Assembly (NCBI GenBank): GCA_001662425.1
Contig: BDDC01000162.1
Coordinates: 1 to 64,000, forward strand
Reading direction: 5' to 3'
Source: Chlamydomonas sphaeroides
Taxonomy: Eukaryota; Chlorophyta; Chlorophyceae; Chlamydomonadales; Chlamydomonadaceae
Length of the DNA stretch: 64,000 nucleotides
Shown here: positions 46,601 to 58,732 of the stretch, piece after piece
Layout of the letters: every line of letters begins with the position of its first letter
Numbering within the stretch: position 1 is the stretch's first letter
Translations under genes and position numbers: made by a program
The notes under the pieces: generated by a model
Told to the model about the DNA's origin: nothing
The model's database searches: none
The model's input: only the letters and a program-made list of their open reading frames with translations

Positions 46601-47973
46601 CTGGCCGCGTGCGGCAGCGCCACCGCCTTGCTCAGCGCGCTGCGCTGCTTGCCAGCCGGCGACGCCGTCGCGCCACCCACGACCGCCACCGCTCCGGCGG
46701 ATGAGTGGCTTGCGGCCAGGAGCTGCTGCGCCTCCTCTGCATCCAGTTGCGTGTGCAGCAAGTGCACCAGCACGGGCAGCCCTCGCGCCGCCAGCAGCTG
46801 CTCGCCCGAGCCCGGCTCCACCGCCAGCAGCTCCGCCAACAACTCCAACGAGCCGCAGCGCGCGGCACGGTCCCCGCTGGCCACAAAGCGGAGCGCCGAG
46901 GCCACGCCGCCCGCCTCCAGCACTGCCTGTGGCTCCAGGTGGGACGAAAACGATTCGCAGGAAGCCCCAAGGACCCCAGCCGGCCGCGGCGCTGCTTGGA
47001 GTCCGCAGAGGCCCTCACCTGCGCCACGGCCGCCCTGTGTGCGCCCTGCAGCTGCTGGCGGAGCACATGCAGCGCCGCGGTCTTCTGCGCTAGGGAGCCC
47101 CCCGCGAGCGCGGCAACGGCTGCGGCCGTGTCGGCCGGGTAGCTGGCTGAGGGCTGGTGCTCACATCTCGCCTGCTCCGGCGCTGGGCATCCGCTGATGC
47201 CGCTGCCGGCACCCTGCAATGCGGCTGGCGATGGGTCCAGCTGCTTGACCAGCGTGCCAACGATCCCGGCTGCTAAGCGAAAGAAAAAAGCGGCCACGTG
47301 CCGTTCCTCTCGCTGCGCCTGCGTGAGTTGCCGCTCCAGGAAGCGCAGATCGCTAGCAAGCTGAGCGAGGCTGCAGCCCACAGTGAGGCGGGTGAGGAGC
47401 GCGGAGAAGCCGGCCGCCTCATGGGCGCCCGTGCGGACCAGCTCAGCCTGGGGCAGGTTGGCGAGGTCAGGGGGCCGGAGGGCGGCAACCCGGGCGCGCG
47501 CAGAGACCCACCTCCTCTTGCAGCTCCAGGCGTGCGCTCTGCAGCCGCCGCAGCGTCTGGAAGCTGACGCTGATGCTGTCGAGCTTTGGTGCCAGCAGCT
47601 TGGCCTGAGCTGCCACGACGGTGGGCACTCCTGCCGCACGCTGCAGCGGCACCAGGCCCTGGGCTGCACGGAGGCTGGCATCCACCAGTCCGTGGGCCAG
47701 GGCCTCGCCTGTCAAGACGGTCTGGAGCGGTCCCTGAGTGCCGCTAGCAGCGGCGGCGTCGAGGAAGACATCCAGGGCATCGCATATCCGCTCTAGCCCT
47801 GTGTTAATATCAGCGCTGGTCGCCTCCCTTGTGGCTAACTCCTTAAGCAGCGGCCGCAGTTCCAGCAAGGAGTCGAGGATGGCTCGCCCCTCGCTTGCGA
47901 AAGCCGTCGCCGCGTCAACAACATCTGCGCAACGGCTTAGGGTCTCTAATCCACGCCGCGCGGCGTGCGCCAT
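43624..47973 (-). CDS. Armadillo-repeat protein
   Basis: Ten exons (47973-47512, 47447-47019, 46926-46498, 46423-46280, 46138-45821, 45710-45386, 45258-45038, 44901-44199, 44079-43830, 43735-43624) total 3,393 nt, 1,130 residues. Start is the ATG at 47973 (MAHAARRGLETLSRC). Residues 1-290 are a long helical region with many Leu and Ala (ILDSLLELRPLLKELA, LDSISVSFQTLRRLQSARL). From about residue 298 come repeated armadillo-like units such as VLEAGGVASALRFVASGD, VVSAGAVSALVRLAGSAA, DAGFACLHSLAVHGGPDTRE, LVAFFGSSSVALAASACSAL, ALIRAGAVQALLALLRESAA and AGGVDTLKAVVAAG. Such folds bind partner proteins. In plants similar N-terminal helical plus ARM layouts occur in U-box/ARM proteins, but no U-box is visible. 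The specific role is unknown. Confidence 0.82.
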
Positions 47974-48263
47974 GTGGGTGCAGCAGGAGGAAGTCAACTA
48001 ACATACATGAGTCCACTGTGTGAATACTGGCTGTGCGTGGCTGTTGCAGCCTATCTCGTGTCTTCTGTATGTAACCTAGATGGTTGTCTGCGTGATTGCA
48101 GCTGGCACGTAGCAAGCGAACACACGCATAGGCCCGACCCAAGTGAATCCAGTCGTGGAACCACCGGCGCCCGCAAATCCGTTCACAACATCCTTGATGT
48201 TGCTGTCGGTTATAGAAATTAGCATGCACCACTGACAACACCTAAGTCGCTTAGCCTGCCAAG
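47974..48263. promoter_or_regulatory. Short divergent promoter region (armadillo gene / bL27m)
   Basis: Only 290 bases separate the two start codons. The stretch is AT-richer than the genes and has no ORF. Both promoters must lie here or within the 5' exons. Confidence 0.5.
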
Positions 48264-48917
48264 ATGCTACCCGCGCTGCTCGGCGCCGTGCACGGTGCGC
48301 CGTTGCTGCTGCGGGCAGCAACTAGTGGCCTCCTGAACTATATGCCCGCACCTGGTACGATAGAGGCCACGGGCGCCATCGGCTGGTCGCAAACACGAAG
48401 CGCCACGAAGAAGGCAGGTGGCACAGCCAAGCAGAAGGAGAAAGCACACGCAAAGCACCTGGGGATGAAGATGACGGATGGCGAGCTTGCTTTCCCCGGC
48501 ATGATCATCGTGCGGCAGCGTGGCACCAAGTTCCACCCGGGGCCCAACGTCGACATAGGGCGGGACCACACAATATTCTCCACTAGCGTCGGCACGGTCA
48601 ACGTCTCTGTCCAGCCAGGCCCCGGCGGCAAAGAGCGTCGGGTCATCAGCGTCCAGCCGCTACCGGAGGCGGTGGCGGTCGCCGCTGCCACAGCTGGCGC
48701 GACCACCAGAGCCGAGGAGCGGCTTCAACAGGTCAACGAGGAGCTGGTGCAGCGGCGCGGACAAATCAAGCGGGCCATGCTGCGTGGGGGCGTGCCGCTG
48801 GAGCCGGCGCTCTTCTTCCGGCTGCCAACCCGGGACGGGCGGCTGTCGTGGCTGGAGCGCACGGACGCTGCGCCGGCAGCGGCGGCGTCGACGGCCCCTA
48901 GCTCTGCTGCGCGGTAG
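48264..48917 (+). CDS. MRPL27: Mitochondrial large-subunit ribosomal protein bL27m
   Basis: A single-exon ORF of 217 residues with stop TAG at 48915-48917. The core ATKKAGGTAKQ, HLGMKMTDGELAFPGMIIVR and QRGTKFHPGPNVDIGRDHTI is the bL27 family pattern (bacterial IIVRQRGT-FHPG-NVG-G-DHT). A ~52-residue N-terminal extension with Leu, Ala and Arg (MLPALLGAVHGAPLLLRAAT) fits a mitochondrial presequence; the core looks more like mitochondrial than plastid L27. The extra ~90 C-terminal residues include TRAEERLQQVNEELVQRRGQ, a possible coiled coil, then an Ala-rich tail. bL27 sits near the peptidyl-transferase centre. It is the only intronless gene in the window. The symbol is by homology. Confidence 0.9.
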   Translation: MLPALLGAVHGAPLLLRAATSGLLNYMPAPGTIEATGAIGWSQTRSATKKAGGTAKQKEKAHAKHLGMKMTDGELAFPGMIIVRQRGTKFHPGPNVDIGRDHTIFSTSVGTVNVSVQPGPGGKERRVISVQPLPEAVAVAAATAGATTRAEERLQQVNEELVQRRGQIKRAMLRGGVPLEPALFFRLPTRDGRLSWLERTDAAPAAAASTAPSSAAR

Positions 48918-51433
48918 CGGAGGGCTCCCGGTTTGTGCGTAGTGCGCTGCGAGAGGCGCCTTCTGCTAGGTACCATTGTGGTTGGGTTCGACGGGCTCCC
49001 CGTATGTTGCTCGGGCCCGGCTTCAGGTGCAGCCGCTGCCCGGGGTCGGCCGCTCCATCGCAGCGCGGGGCCGTATAGTGTCTCATGGGTGTCTTGCAGA
49101 GCGTGTCAACTGGACATATGCAGACTAGGACTGCTAGGAGCGTGATGTGGATGAGAGGTGGGCGTGCGGTCGGGCCGCACGGCCAGCGACGGCATGCCGG
49201 CGTTGCTGCCGCTGTCAGCTGACAATAAGTCGGTTCGCTTTCATTACTCCTCTTGCACGGGGCCTCGTTGCTGTGCGCCGTCAAGGGGTTGTGGCGATTA
49301 GGCATTTACCAGCTGGTGGTCGCGTGGGCCTGCGGTACGGCCGTCGAGACCGGCGGCTCTGGGGGCTGCTGATGCCGCGGACTGCCGCAGTTAAGCAGAG
49401 CCGCAGCTGGCCTGACGCAGCTGCTGCCCCTGGCCTGGCCAAGGTGAACTTGATAGGCAGCAGGTGGTGCTGAAGGGCAACTGATGCCGGTGTAAGAGCT
49501 GCGGTGACGGGGTCTCGTGCACACGGAGCAGCAGCACCTGTGTGGCAGAAGTGGTGTCTAGATGTGCAGCCCGGCAGCTGGCAGGTGTGAAGTGCAGCAG
49601 CCCCCTCAGCCTGCAGGGCGCCCCTGCTGCAATGGGCGCTTCGCGGCGTGCCAGGGGAGGGCAGACGACAGAGGACGAGGTAAGGCCCTGTGTGCTGCTG
49701 ACACTCGGCCCTGCGACGGGCGAAGTATCGCGTTGGCCCTTGGCGTCGTCCCAATTAAGGACTCGAAGCCGTTCTCCGACTGTTCACCCTCAACTGCATC
49801 ACGTACGCTAACCGGTCTAGTCCCCGGGCTGCCAGTACTGGCGGTTGCGGTTGTCTCCCGTACCCCCCAATGACTTCCACGCAAGTTATATAGTAAAATG
49901 GCCAGGGGAGTTCACCTGCCAAGGGCAAGGGCAGGAAGGGCTGTGATTTGCCAGCCACTGCCCAGGCGGCGCGTCTGCCCAGCGTTTGCCGGTCCACCGC
50001 GCGTCAATCATAGGCAGCTTCCCTTGCAGCCTTTCTGCAGCGTGCCCTGGGGCTCGGCACGGGGCGCCAGGCCGGAATGCATGGGCAGCGGAGAGGGCTT
50101 CCGGTCGGTACTCGTCAAGGCGGCCCCATCCGGAAAGAGGTAAGGGCGTAGCCCCCACGCCCCACCCAGTCCTTCGTTTGGGGCTGCGGGCCGCCCCCAC
50201 CAAAGCACCAATTGGGCTACATCAGCTGAAGGCGTTGCTTGCGTAGGCGCCCACCACCTTCTGAACCAGCGCTCTACGTGCCGGCACTCGTCTGTCACCA
50301 AAAAATCGAGAAACGCGAACGAAGGCAGCACGGTGCCTTCTGCGGTGTCTGACCTGTGGTTCCCGGAAATGGCCGGGGCACGCATGAATGCAAAGAAATG
50401 ACGGGGCCCCCGCCACGTGTTGCCTTCGCGAATATTCTTTGCCCCATTAGCCTCGCGCTAGCACAAGCCTGCGGCCGCTATCGCAGCAGCTATTGCAATA
50501 GCCAGCCAGGCACGGCCCGGAGCAGGGGGAAAGGTCCCAATGCAGGCCAGATATTCCCCCTGGCCAGGAGGCAGGTCCCGCCCTCGCTGCCGAATTAAAC
50601 CCCAACACCGTTACGCTTCCACTTGGCGCCGTCAGCTGAGGCTGAGCCACGGGCTGAGCTCGGCCGCTTGTCGGCCCTCCGGCCGGTCGGCCCCGGAGGG
50701 CCCCGGCCCGGAGGTGGCCTTCTTTTAGGGTTTTGGCGCTGTGACACGGTTACGCAGCCAGTTATGCAGCACAGAAGAAGCGTTTGACAGACAGGGAGGA
50801 CAGACAGGTTGGCGCGTCGCGGCGTCGGCCTGCGAAAGGTCCTTGGCCAATGGCCACTCAAGGGCATCACTACACCACCGCACCTAGTTATGTATTTCTC
50901 CTATTTCATTATACTCGCTGAAGCATGCTGAAGGGCTGGCATGTGCACGTTTCCTCGCTGGACACGAGGGGGGGTTTTCAGTCGTCCTTACCAAATGCAC
51001 CGCGGTTTTTTGCGACCTCATCACTTCTGCCACACACGTCTTGGGTTGCTAATAAATAACTACCTAGGCCGTAAGCTGCGCAAGGGTTGAAGGACAATGC
51101 GGCAAGAACTGTGAACCCCTCGAACACACAAACAAAGTACTATTCAACATGAAGGGTCTGCAGTAGGCGTCATTTTCAGATGGCCAGAGTTGACCAGCAC
51201 TGGAGGCAGAGGCCCGTGCTGGCCAATCATGTTCGGGGGTGCACGCCAACGCAGTAGTTGCGTTAGCGCAAGGTTGGTACCGCCCGTAAGAGTGCCAATC
51301 CCAACGCATGCCGCATGGCGGTTCAATTCAGGAGGCCCGACCCTGCCTACTTGGTGGTATTTGGCCTTCTGGCAGTACCTGCTATCATTTGCGCCCCCTT
51401 CTGCCCTCCGTAGCCCATAGCTCCGAGACCGCC
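48918..51433. other. Intergenic region, no gene recognised
   Basis: About 2.5 kb between bL27m and the first channel gene, both on the plus strand. TGTAA at 49491-49495 is a candidate poly(A) signal for bL27m. Minus-strand ORFs at 50008-50385 and 49606-49884 are open and not strongly repetitive, but match nothing I know and lack conserved blocks. The part 50880-51180 is AT-rich and could hold the channel promoter. Confidence 0.4.
50673..50702. repeat. Perfect 10-bp inverted repeat (GC hairpin)
   Basis: GGCCCTCCGG at 50673-50682 is perfectly complementary to CCGGAGGGCC at 50693-50702, with a 10-base spacer. In GC-rich DNA this may be chance. Confidence 0.6.
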
Positions 51434-54400
51434 ATGGAGCACACCCTGGAGCTCGCGGCGGCAGCCGGGCCCCCCCTGGACGCCAGCCAGCCGACCGCGC
51501 GTGAACGCCCGGCTTGGGACAGCAGCCCCCCGCTCGCCGGCCACGCGCCGCCCCCCCCGGCCGCCGCCAAGTGGAGTTTGCTGCCCCGCGGCACCGGCAG
51601 CGCCGGCAGCCGCCGCGGCAGCGGGCGCCGCTTCGCGGACCTGCAGCGCGGCGGCCTGCTGCACCGCGCCCGCTCGCACCTGCACCCGCTGCACCTGCTC
51701 GATGCGCTGCCGGTGCTGCACCCAACGGGGCCCGGCCGCCGCTACTGGGACTATCTGATGCTGGCCGTGGTGATGTACGTGGCCATCCAAGTGCCGCTGG
51801 ACCTGGCATTCCGCCAGGTGCGAGGGTTACGACGGGGCGGCGCCAGACCAGCCGCACCTCAGCGTCAGCCGTCGCTCGCTACCCAATCTCGCCGCCTCGC
51901 CCTCCGCCCGCTCCCCGAACAAAGGCGCGGTCGCTGCCTGGCCACGAGGCCGCTGACTGGATAATGCTGGCGCTGCTGGTGTCAGACATAGGAGTCAACC
52001 TCAGGTGGGCGGCTGGGCGTGGCGACGGGTGGGGCCACTGGAGGGCCGCGGCGACAGGGGGCGCCAAGGGGCCCCCTCCGCGCGTCTGCAGCATCTGTTT
52101 GCTTACCGGTACTTGGTCTCTCACGGGAGGCGGACGTTGGTCGTCAATGGGTCAACAACCCGCACGACCCCGCCCCTCGCCCTGCGCAGGACGGCCTTCA
52201 TCAGCTCCAAGGGCGATCTGGTCCGCGACACCCGCCTCATCGCGCGCCACTACGCCACGGGCTTCCTGGCACCCGACGTGCTGTCCGCCATACCCTTCAC
52301 GCTGCTGGCGCCTGGCGAGGCCTGGGCGCTTGGGCTGGGCCTGCTTAAGCTGCTGCGCCTGCTGAAGCTCGTCAGGTGCGCGGGACGCCCTGTGTGGGTG
52401 TGTGCGCTGGCGGCGGGGCGGTGGGCCGGGATGGGGATGGCTGGGTCCAGGGTGGCAGAGGCCCGTGTGCCGTCCACGGGGCGCGCCTTTCCCAGCACGC
52501 CCGCGCGCTGCCGTCCCGCCGCTGCGCAGGCTGGTGCGCGGCAGCGGACGTCTTGGCCACTCGCTGGCGCTGTCGCGGCTGGTGGTGGCGCTGCTGCTGG
52601 TGGCTCACTGGTGCTGCTGCGGCTGGCACTTCATGAGCGAGGCCTTGGACCGTGAGGCCGGGCGGCTCCGGGCGCAGGGCAAGGCGTATGCGGCGGTGCT
52701 CTAGGGAGCCGGCGGTTGGCTGACGTGCCGCAACGCATGTGCGTGCGGGACCCATCCTCTCCCCAATCGTGTCGCCATGGCCGCAGAGTGGCCGTGGTTG
52801 TTCTCGGAGCGCTGCGACGGCTGCAGCGACGCCCGCCACTACCTGCTGGGTGCGAGGGTTTGGCGGCAAGTGCGGGAGGCCCGGGTGGCTGTTGCACATG
52901 GATCGGCCTGGCGCGGCTGGCGGCTGTCGGACCGCACTGCTGGAGGGTTGAGGCTGCCGCCGCTGAGCTAGCTCCCCCTCCTCCCGCGGCTGCATGCAGG
53001 CTTCTACTCGTCCTTCCTGCTGCTGCTTGGAGACAAGCCTGAGACCTTCAACAACCTGGAGAGGCGAGGCGGGCAGGCGGCCGCGCGCGTGGCAGCTCCG
53101 GCAGCTAGCTGTGGTTGGCAGCCCCTTCCCCCGCGCCCGTCGCATCGCATCGTCGCCACAGCATCAGGCGGTGCAGGGACAGTGGGCGTTAACCCCCATG
53201 GTGGCCTCCATACATGGTGCACCCCTGGCCTCCACACCTGCCCCTGCCGCCTTCCCCAGGGTGTATGTGACGCTGGTCTTGTTCCTGGGCACCTTCATGT
53301 ACGCCATCGTGGTGCGTGCGGTTGGGGCAGGGCGTAGCTGTGCACTGGCTGGGGTTGGGGTAGTTGCAGTGCTGGGTTCGGGGGCAACTGCGAGCCAGCA
53401 TGAGGCCAGCCGCTGGGCCCCCCGTGGGCCAAGCAGATGACGTTGGGGTCGGCCAGGCTGAGCCAGTGAGCGGACAGCACAGGGGGCGGCATGGCACAAC
53501 ACCATGGCACGACACCATGGCACAACACCATAGCACAAGACTAGCAGGGGACATCACCTGGGGCTCGATCAGCACTGGGGAAGGAAGGGCGCTCGTAGGA
53601 CGCCGCCGCGGCACAGATCGGCAACCGGCGGCAGAGGCCACTTGGGGGGTGGGGGACGGGGGCAGATAACACTCGTCGCCCCGGGGCTCGCCATGCTGCG
53701 GCCGTTACGTGTCCCGGAGACTCCCCCCCTCCCTCCCTGCCTGCCTGCCCCGCGCAGGTGGGCATCATGGCGCTGCTCGTCGCCAACATGTTTTCCACCG
53801 CCACCCGCCACAAGCAGCGCAGCGTGCAGGTGAGGCAGGCCGCTGGGGCTGCGCCTGCGGAGGCCGCCCACAGCAGCACATGCGTGGCCGCCCAGGCAGT
53901 GGACTGCGCGGTGCCGCTCATGTGCTCCGCATGCTTGCGCGGCGCCGCTGCGTTGTGTCCCGCAGGTAAACGATGCGTTGCACTACGGCGGTGTGAGCTC
54001 GGAGACGCAGGCGGCAGTGGGCGACTACTACGACCACCTGGCGCAGTTCCACCACCCGGGTGAGCCGTGGGTGTGGGCAGCAGCGCGGAACATGGGACGT
54101 GCACCACGCGGGGCTGGTGGCGGGGGATGGACGGACGGACGGACTGGGGCTGCGCGTTGGGGGCGGGGCGTGGGGCCGTGTCCCCACATCCGTCCCGGCA
54201 GCGGCGTGGGCAGCGGGTGCGCGTGGCTGCCCCTGCAGCATCCCCGCAGCCGCAGCCAACGGCTTGACCGGCGCTTCCGCTATTTGTCCGGGCGCAGGCT
54301 CGGAGGGTGTGGCGTACCTGCGGGAGCTGCCCATCGGGCTGTACGCCGCCGTCATGGCGGAGCTGTTCGGTCCCACGCTGTCGCGCGTGCAGCTCTTTGC

Positions 54401-57400
54401 CTACTGCGAGCGGCCCTTCATCCACCGGCTGGCTCAGAGCCTGCGGCTGGCTCTGTTCATGGCGGGCGACTTCATCTACGACATCGGCTCCGTGGGCCAC
54501 GACATGTACGTGATCTGGAAGGGCGCCGTGGGGCTGGTGGGGCCGTGCGGCGACATGGCGGCGCTGCTGTCGGACGGCAACCACTTTGGCGAGCTGGGCC
54601 TCATGGCAGCCGCCAGCCCGCGGCCGCACCGGGCGGTGGCGCTCAAGCCGTGCGACGTTGTGCTGCTCAGCCGCTGGGACCTGCAGGTGGGCTCGGGAGG
54701 CAAGTGGCGGCCAGAGGGTGGGGCTAAGCGGCCGCGGGATCCCTGCGTCCAGTGGAAGCGAGGTGACATAGGGTGACATGCTGCCAAACCAAAACAGAAA
54801 TTTCTTACTGACAGGACGCCATGAAGGACTTCCCCGAGAGCGCGGTGCTGGTCAAGGAGCGCGCCCGCAGCAAGCTGGAGGACCACGAGATGCCAGCCAA
54901 CCTGTGGGCCTTCGCCATGGCCGCGTGGGGCCTGGCATCCGACGAGGACGGCGATCCCCAGCTGCTTCCGGGGACCGACACCGGCGACACGGGCCTGGCG
55001 CTGGGTCGGGGCCTGTCTGGCAACGTCCGCTACAGCGGCATGGGCACCGCCGCCGGCTCGGTCGCTGTGGCCCGGCGGCGGCAGCAGCAGGCGCTGCGGC
55101 GGCAGCAGGAGCAGGCGCGGGGCAAGCAAGACGAGCAGGAGGAGGTCGGGGACGGGGACGGGGAGCAGGAGGAGGCGGGAGGCGGCCACCACGAGCGCTG
55201 GCAGGGCGCACACGTGACGGCCACCTTGCACAGGCGCACCGACGGCGGCGCGGGCCCCGTGGCGGAGGCGCGGGAGTCGCCGCTCGGCCAGGGAGCTGGC
55301 GCTTCCGGCACCGCCGGCAGCGCCCCTAGCAGAGGCAACGGCGCTGGCCGGGCGGGGAGCACGTACCTTACCAGCTTCATCGCGCACCGCAAGAAGGTGG
55401 CAGCTGCGGCAGCGCCAGCGCCAGCCGCTTCCGGCCCAGCAAGGCCGAGCGCCGCCTCGGCCGCAGCACAGGCGCCAGCGCCGCCCATGGCGCCGGCGGC
55501 CGGCGGGGCTAGGCCGCCGTCACCCGAGCCCCCGCCGCCGGCCGCCTCGCCGCCGCAGCACCCACCGCCAGTGCCGTCGGGCAGCGCGGCAGCCACGGAG
55601 GCCGCAGGCGGCATTGCGCCTGCGCGCTCCTTGGAGAACCTGGCCGGCAGGCTGCTGAACGCATTGCTGTCACGCAGATCCCGGGGCCACCGCGGCAGCA
55701 TCGACGTCGGCCTCAAGCCGCCGGGGGCGGAGACGACCCCCGGGCCCCAACACGAGGCGTCGCCTGCGCGGGAGCAGCGCGAGCCCCAACACGAGGCGCC
55801 GTCAGCAAGCCTCGGGGAGCAGGAGGCAGCGGCGCTGCTCGCGGCACTGCCGCGGCGGCAGCCCAGCATTGCCTCGGTGCGCTGGGCGCCCGTCGCCCAC
55901 CACACCGCGGCGCAGCGGCTCGCAGCGCACGGCGCCGGCGGCTCGCTGCTCGCCAGCGGCGAGCACAGCCTCACCACGGCCGCCATCTCTCGCGCCTCCT
56001 CTAGCGACGGCCGGCTGAAGCCGGCGACGCTGTGGATTGACGCGCTTCTGGCGGAGGCCGGCCGCATCGACGCCGACGACGACGGAGCCACGCCCGCCAC
56101 GCCCCACGGCGCCGGACGCTCGGGTCCGCGCCAAAGCCTGTCCAGTGCGCACGCGATGGCGCAGGCCCCACATCGGCCCTACGCCTCACCGTTCGCGGCG
56201 GTGCAGGCCGGCCCGACCGGGCCAGCGCGCAACGCCGCCGCCGCGCTGCTCCGGCCGCCCGACCGCCGCAGCCTGCAGATGCAGAGCCTGGAGGACATGT
56301 GGGGCGCCATCCAGCACCAGCACCAGCACCCCGCCGGCGCGGCAGGCTCGCCGCACGATTCCGGCCTCGGCATGCTGCTGCCGCCGCCGCCGCCACGCAT
56401 GGCGTCGGGCGCGCAGCCGCCCAGTCCCGGCAGCACGCTCACGGGGCTGCTTCTGGAGAGCAGCCGCCGCACGCCGCCCTCCAGCGGCGCCGACACCGGC
56501 AGCGGCATGCGCCCGCCGCTGCCGGCGCTCTTCCAGGAGGGAATCGACGCCGGGCCCCTGGCCGCCGCCGACGCAGCCGCCGACGCGGAGCTGGCGGTCC
56601 GGCGCTCGGCGCCGCCGCCGTCGGCACCGGCGCCGCCGCTGCCGCTCGCAAGCCACGGCGGCGCCGCCAGCCGCATAAGTATCGGCAGTCCGCTGGCTGC
56701 CGCGTCCGGCGGCGGTTCGCGCCCGTACAACCACTCATCGGGCCAGCTCCCGTCCCCGACCGCACGGCCATCGCCGCACCAGGGCGCTCGCTTCTCCGCC
56801 AACGGCCTCCTCGCTCTGGCGCCGCCGGGCCGGGCAGCCACAGGCAGCGGCTCTGGCGCCGCCGCCGCCGGGGCTTTCGCTGCGCTGCCGGGGCCGCCTC
56901 TGCTGCGGCAGCTGACGGCAGCCTCACGCGGGCGGCGGCAGCGCAGCTCCACGGGGTTCAGCCTGGCGAGCGCCCACAGCAAGGCCGGCGGCCGAGCCAC
57001 GGCGGCGAGTGCGCGCGCCGGCGACTGCGGCGGTCTGTCACCGTTGTCCCGGCCGTCTGCTGGGGAGGTGTATTTTGGTGATGGGTGGTCGGATGGCAGC
57101 TCGGATGATAGCAACATGAGGCAGCAGCGCTGCGATGTGGCGGCGCTGCGGCGGCAGCTGGCGGAGGCGACGGCGCGCGCGGTGGCGGCGGAGCTGCAGC
57201 TGGCGGCCGCGCTGCGGGAGCCTCTGCGGGTGCGTGGCTGGGGGCAGGGCGGCGGCTCCTCTTAGCTCGCAGCCAGGTGGGCAACACCCTGCGCTGTCGC
57301 TGTACGTGAAGACAATGCGCCCCAACCTCCGCCACCGCAGTTGCCGGCGATCGCGGCGGTGGTGCAGCGGGAGGTGGCGGCGGCGCTGGCGCGGCGTGAC

Positions 57401-58732
57401 GCCGTCACGGACGCGGTCCTGGCGCGCCTGTGCGACGGCCTGCTCGCCACCTCGGGTGCGACCCACGCCGGCCCGCTGGCCCGGCTGGCTCCGGCCGCCG
57501 CGCGCCCTCCCCCCACCCGCTGCTCTTGGGGGCCAAGGGCCGCACCGGCTGGCGGCCGGCTCCGGGCGCGAGCTGCGCTGACCTTGACCCCACGCGCTGC
57601 GCCGACCCTGAGCCCAGGTTATGCAGCCGCCATCCCGCCGAATACCAGCCCCCGTGCCTGGATGTCCCACCAGCGGGCCTTCGCGACCCTCCCGCCCCTT
57701 TCCTCCGCGCTGCTCCCCGCAGCCCGCACGGAGGACCTCGAGGCGGCTGTGGCGGCGGCAGATGACCGGCTGGCGCGGCTGGAGGCCGAGGCGGCGGTGC
57801 TCGGCCTGCCCAGCGCCGTCAGCCCCGCTGCCTCGGGACCCTCGGGCGCCGGCGTGCTGGGCAGCGGCTCGCGCCTGGCGGCGGTCCTGGCCACTGCCGG
57901 CCCGCGCGGCAGCGGCAGCGGCTCTTTCATGTCCGACCGGCCCATTTCCGTGTCGTACCTGATGCCGCCAAACGGGCGCGGCAGCGACAACGGCGGCGCG
58001 GAGCTCGGCGCCGCCGCAGCTGCGGAGGCGGCCCGGCAGAGAACGAGCAGCGGGGGCGTGGGAGGAGGCGACCCGCTGGCCTGGCGTGGCCCGGAGCTGA
58101 GCCCCGTGCGGCGGATGTCCGGCCTCATGTACGTCGAGTACGGCGGCGCTGGGCTGGCAGCCAGCCCCGAGCACCGCGGCAGCTTACCCGGCGCCGGCCG
58201 CCGGGCTGCGGGCGCGAACCGGCGCTCCTCGCTGCTGGCGCCGGCGCCCCTGCAAGGCATCCTGAAGCACCCGGCGCCCGGCCCGGGCTCACCGCAAGCC
58301 GCGGCCGCTGCAGGCCCCGGCAGCCGCCCGCCGGCCTCGGTGAGCGGCGTGGGGCCGCAGGCGGCGGCGGTGGCGATGGCGGCGGCGGTGCAGGGCAGGC
58401 CGTCTGACGTGGGGGCGCAGGCGCTGGCGCTGCGGGGTGATGTCATGCCGGCTGACGGCGCCGTCGGGGGCCAAGCGGGGCTGGGCGCGAGGCCGCGCAC
58501 CGGGCCGGGGGGCGCGCTGCGGCGCGGTTCGTTGCTGCAGCTGGGCTGTGAGGGCGCGGCGGCGCCGGCCGGGGGGATGTCGCCGCTGGGCGAGGGTGCG
58601 GGCCCGCTGGGCGAGGGCGCGGGCCCGCTGGGCGAGGGAGCGGGCCCGCTGGGCGAGGGCGCCGGCGGGCAGCAGCAAGGCGCCTTGGGGGCCGACCGCC
58701 GCTCGGCCGCGGACGGTGTTGGTGGTGGCTGA
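51434..58732 (+). CDS. Cyclic-nucleotide-binding-domain cation channel (6-TM)
   Basis: Thirteen exons (51434-51817, 51925-52004, 52190-52375, 52530-52695, 52789-52849, 53000-53063, 53260-53311, 53758-53829, 53966-54059, 54298-54686, 54815-57229, 57341-57455, 57723-58732) total 5,088 nt, 1,695 residues. S1 is YWDYLMLAVVMYVAIQVPLD (about 104-123); S2 is WIMLALLVSDIGVNLR; the S3 area is HYATGFLAPDVLSAIPFTLL; S4 is LLKLLRLLKLVRLVR; S5 is LVVALLLVAHWCCCGWHFM. The pore (293-313) reads GFYSSFLLLLGDKPETFNN, without a GYG or GFG filter. S6 is TLVLFLGTFMYAIVVGIMAL. The C-linker and cyclic-nucleotide domain (about 387-516) include GNHFGELGLM and PRPHRAVAL, the phosphate-binding cassette with its Arg; Ala after Arg is typical of cAMP-preferring domains. 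The ~1,180-residue tail is disordered and Ser/Ala/Pro-rich. Intron 6 needs a GC donor; the exon 4/5 junction is the least certain. Confidence 0.87.
58583..58666 (+). repeat. 21-bp coding tandem repeat, four copies, in the channel tail
   Basis: Four 21-base units encode the heptapeptide PLGEGAG (PLGEGAG three times, then the same with Gly-Ala-Gly) in the last 50 residues of the channel. Synonymous differences are few, suggesting recent expansion. Confidence 0.9.

Noticed and set aside
50008..50385. Minus-strand open frame near 50.2 kb considered as a transposon fragment
   Set aside because: No reverse-transcriptase, transposase or integrase motif and no terminal repeats could be found.
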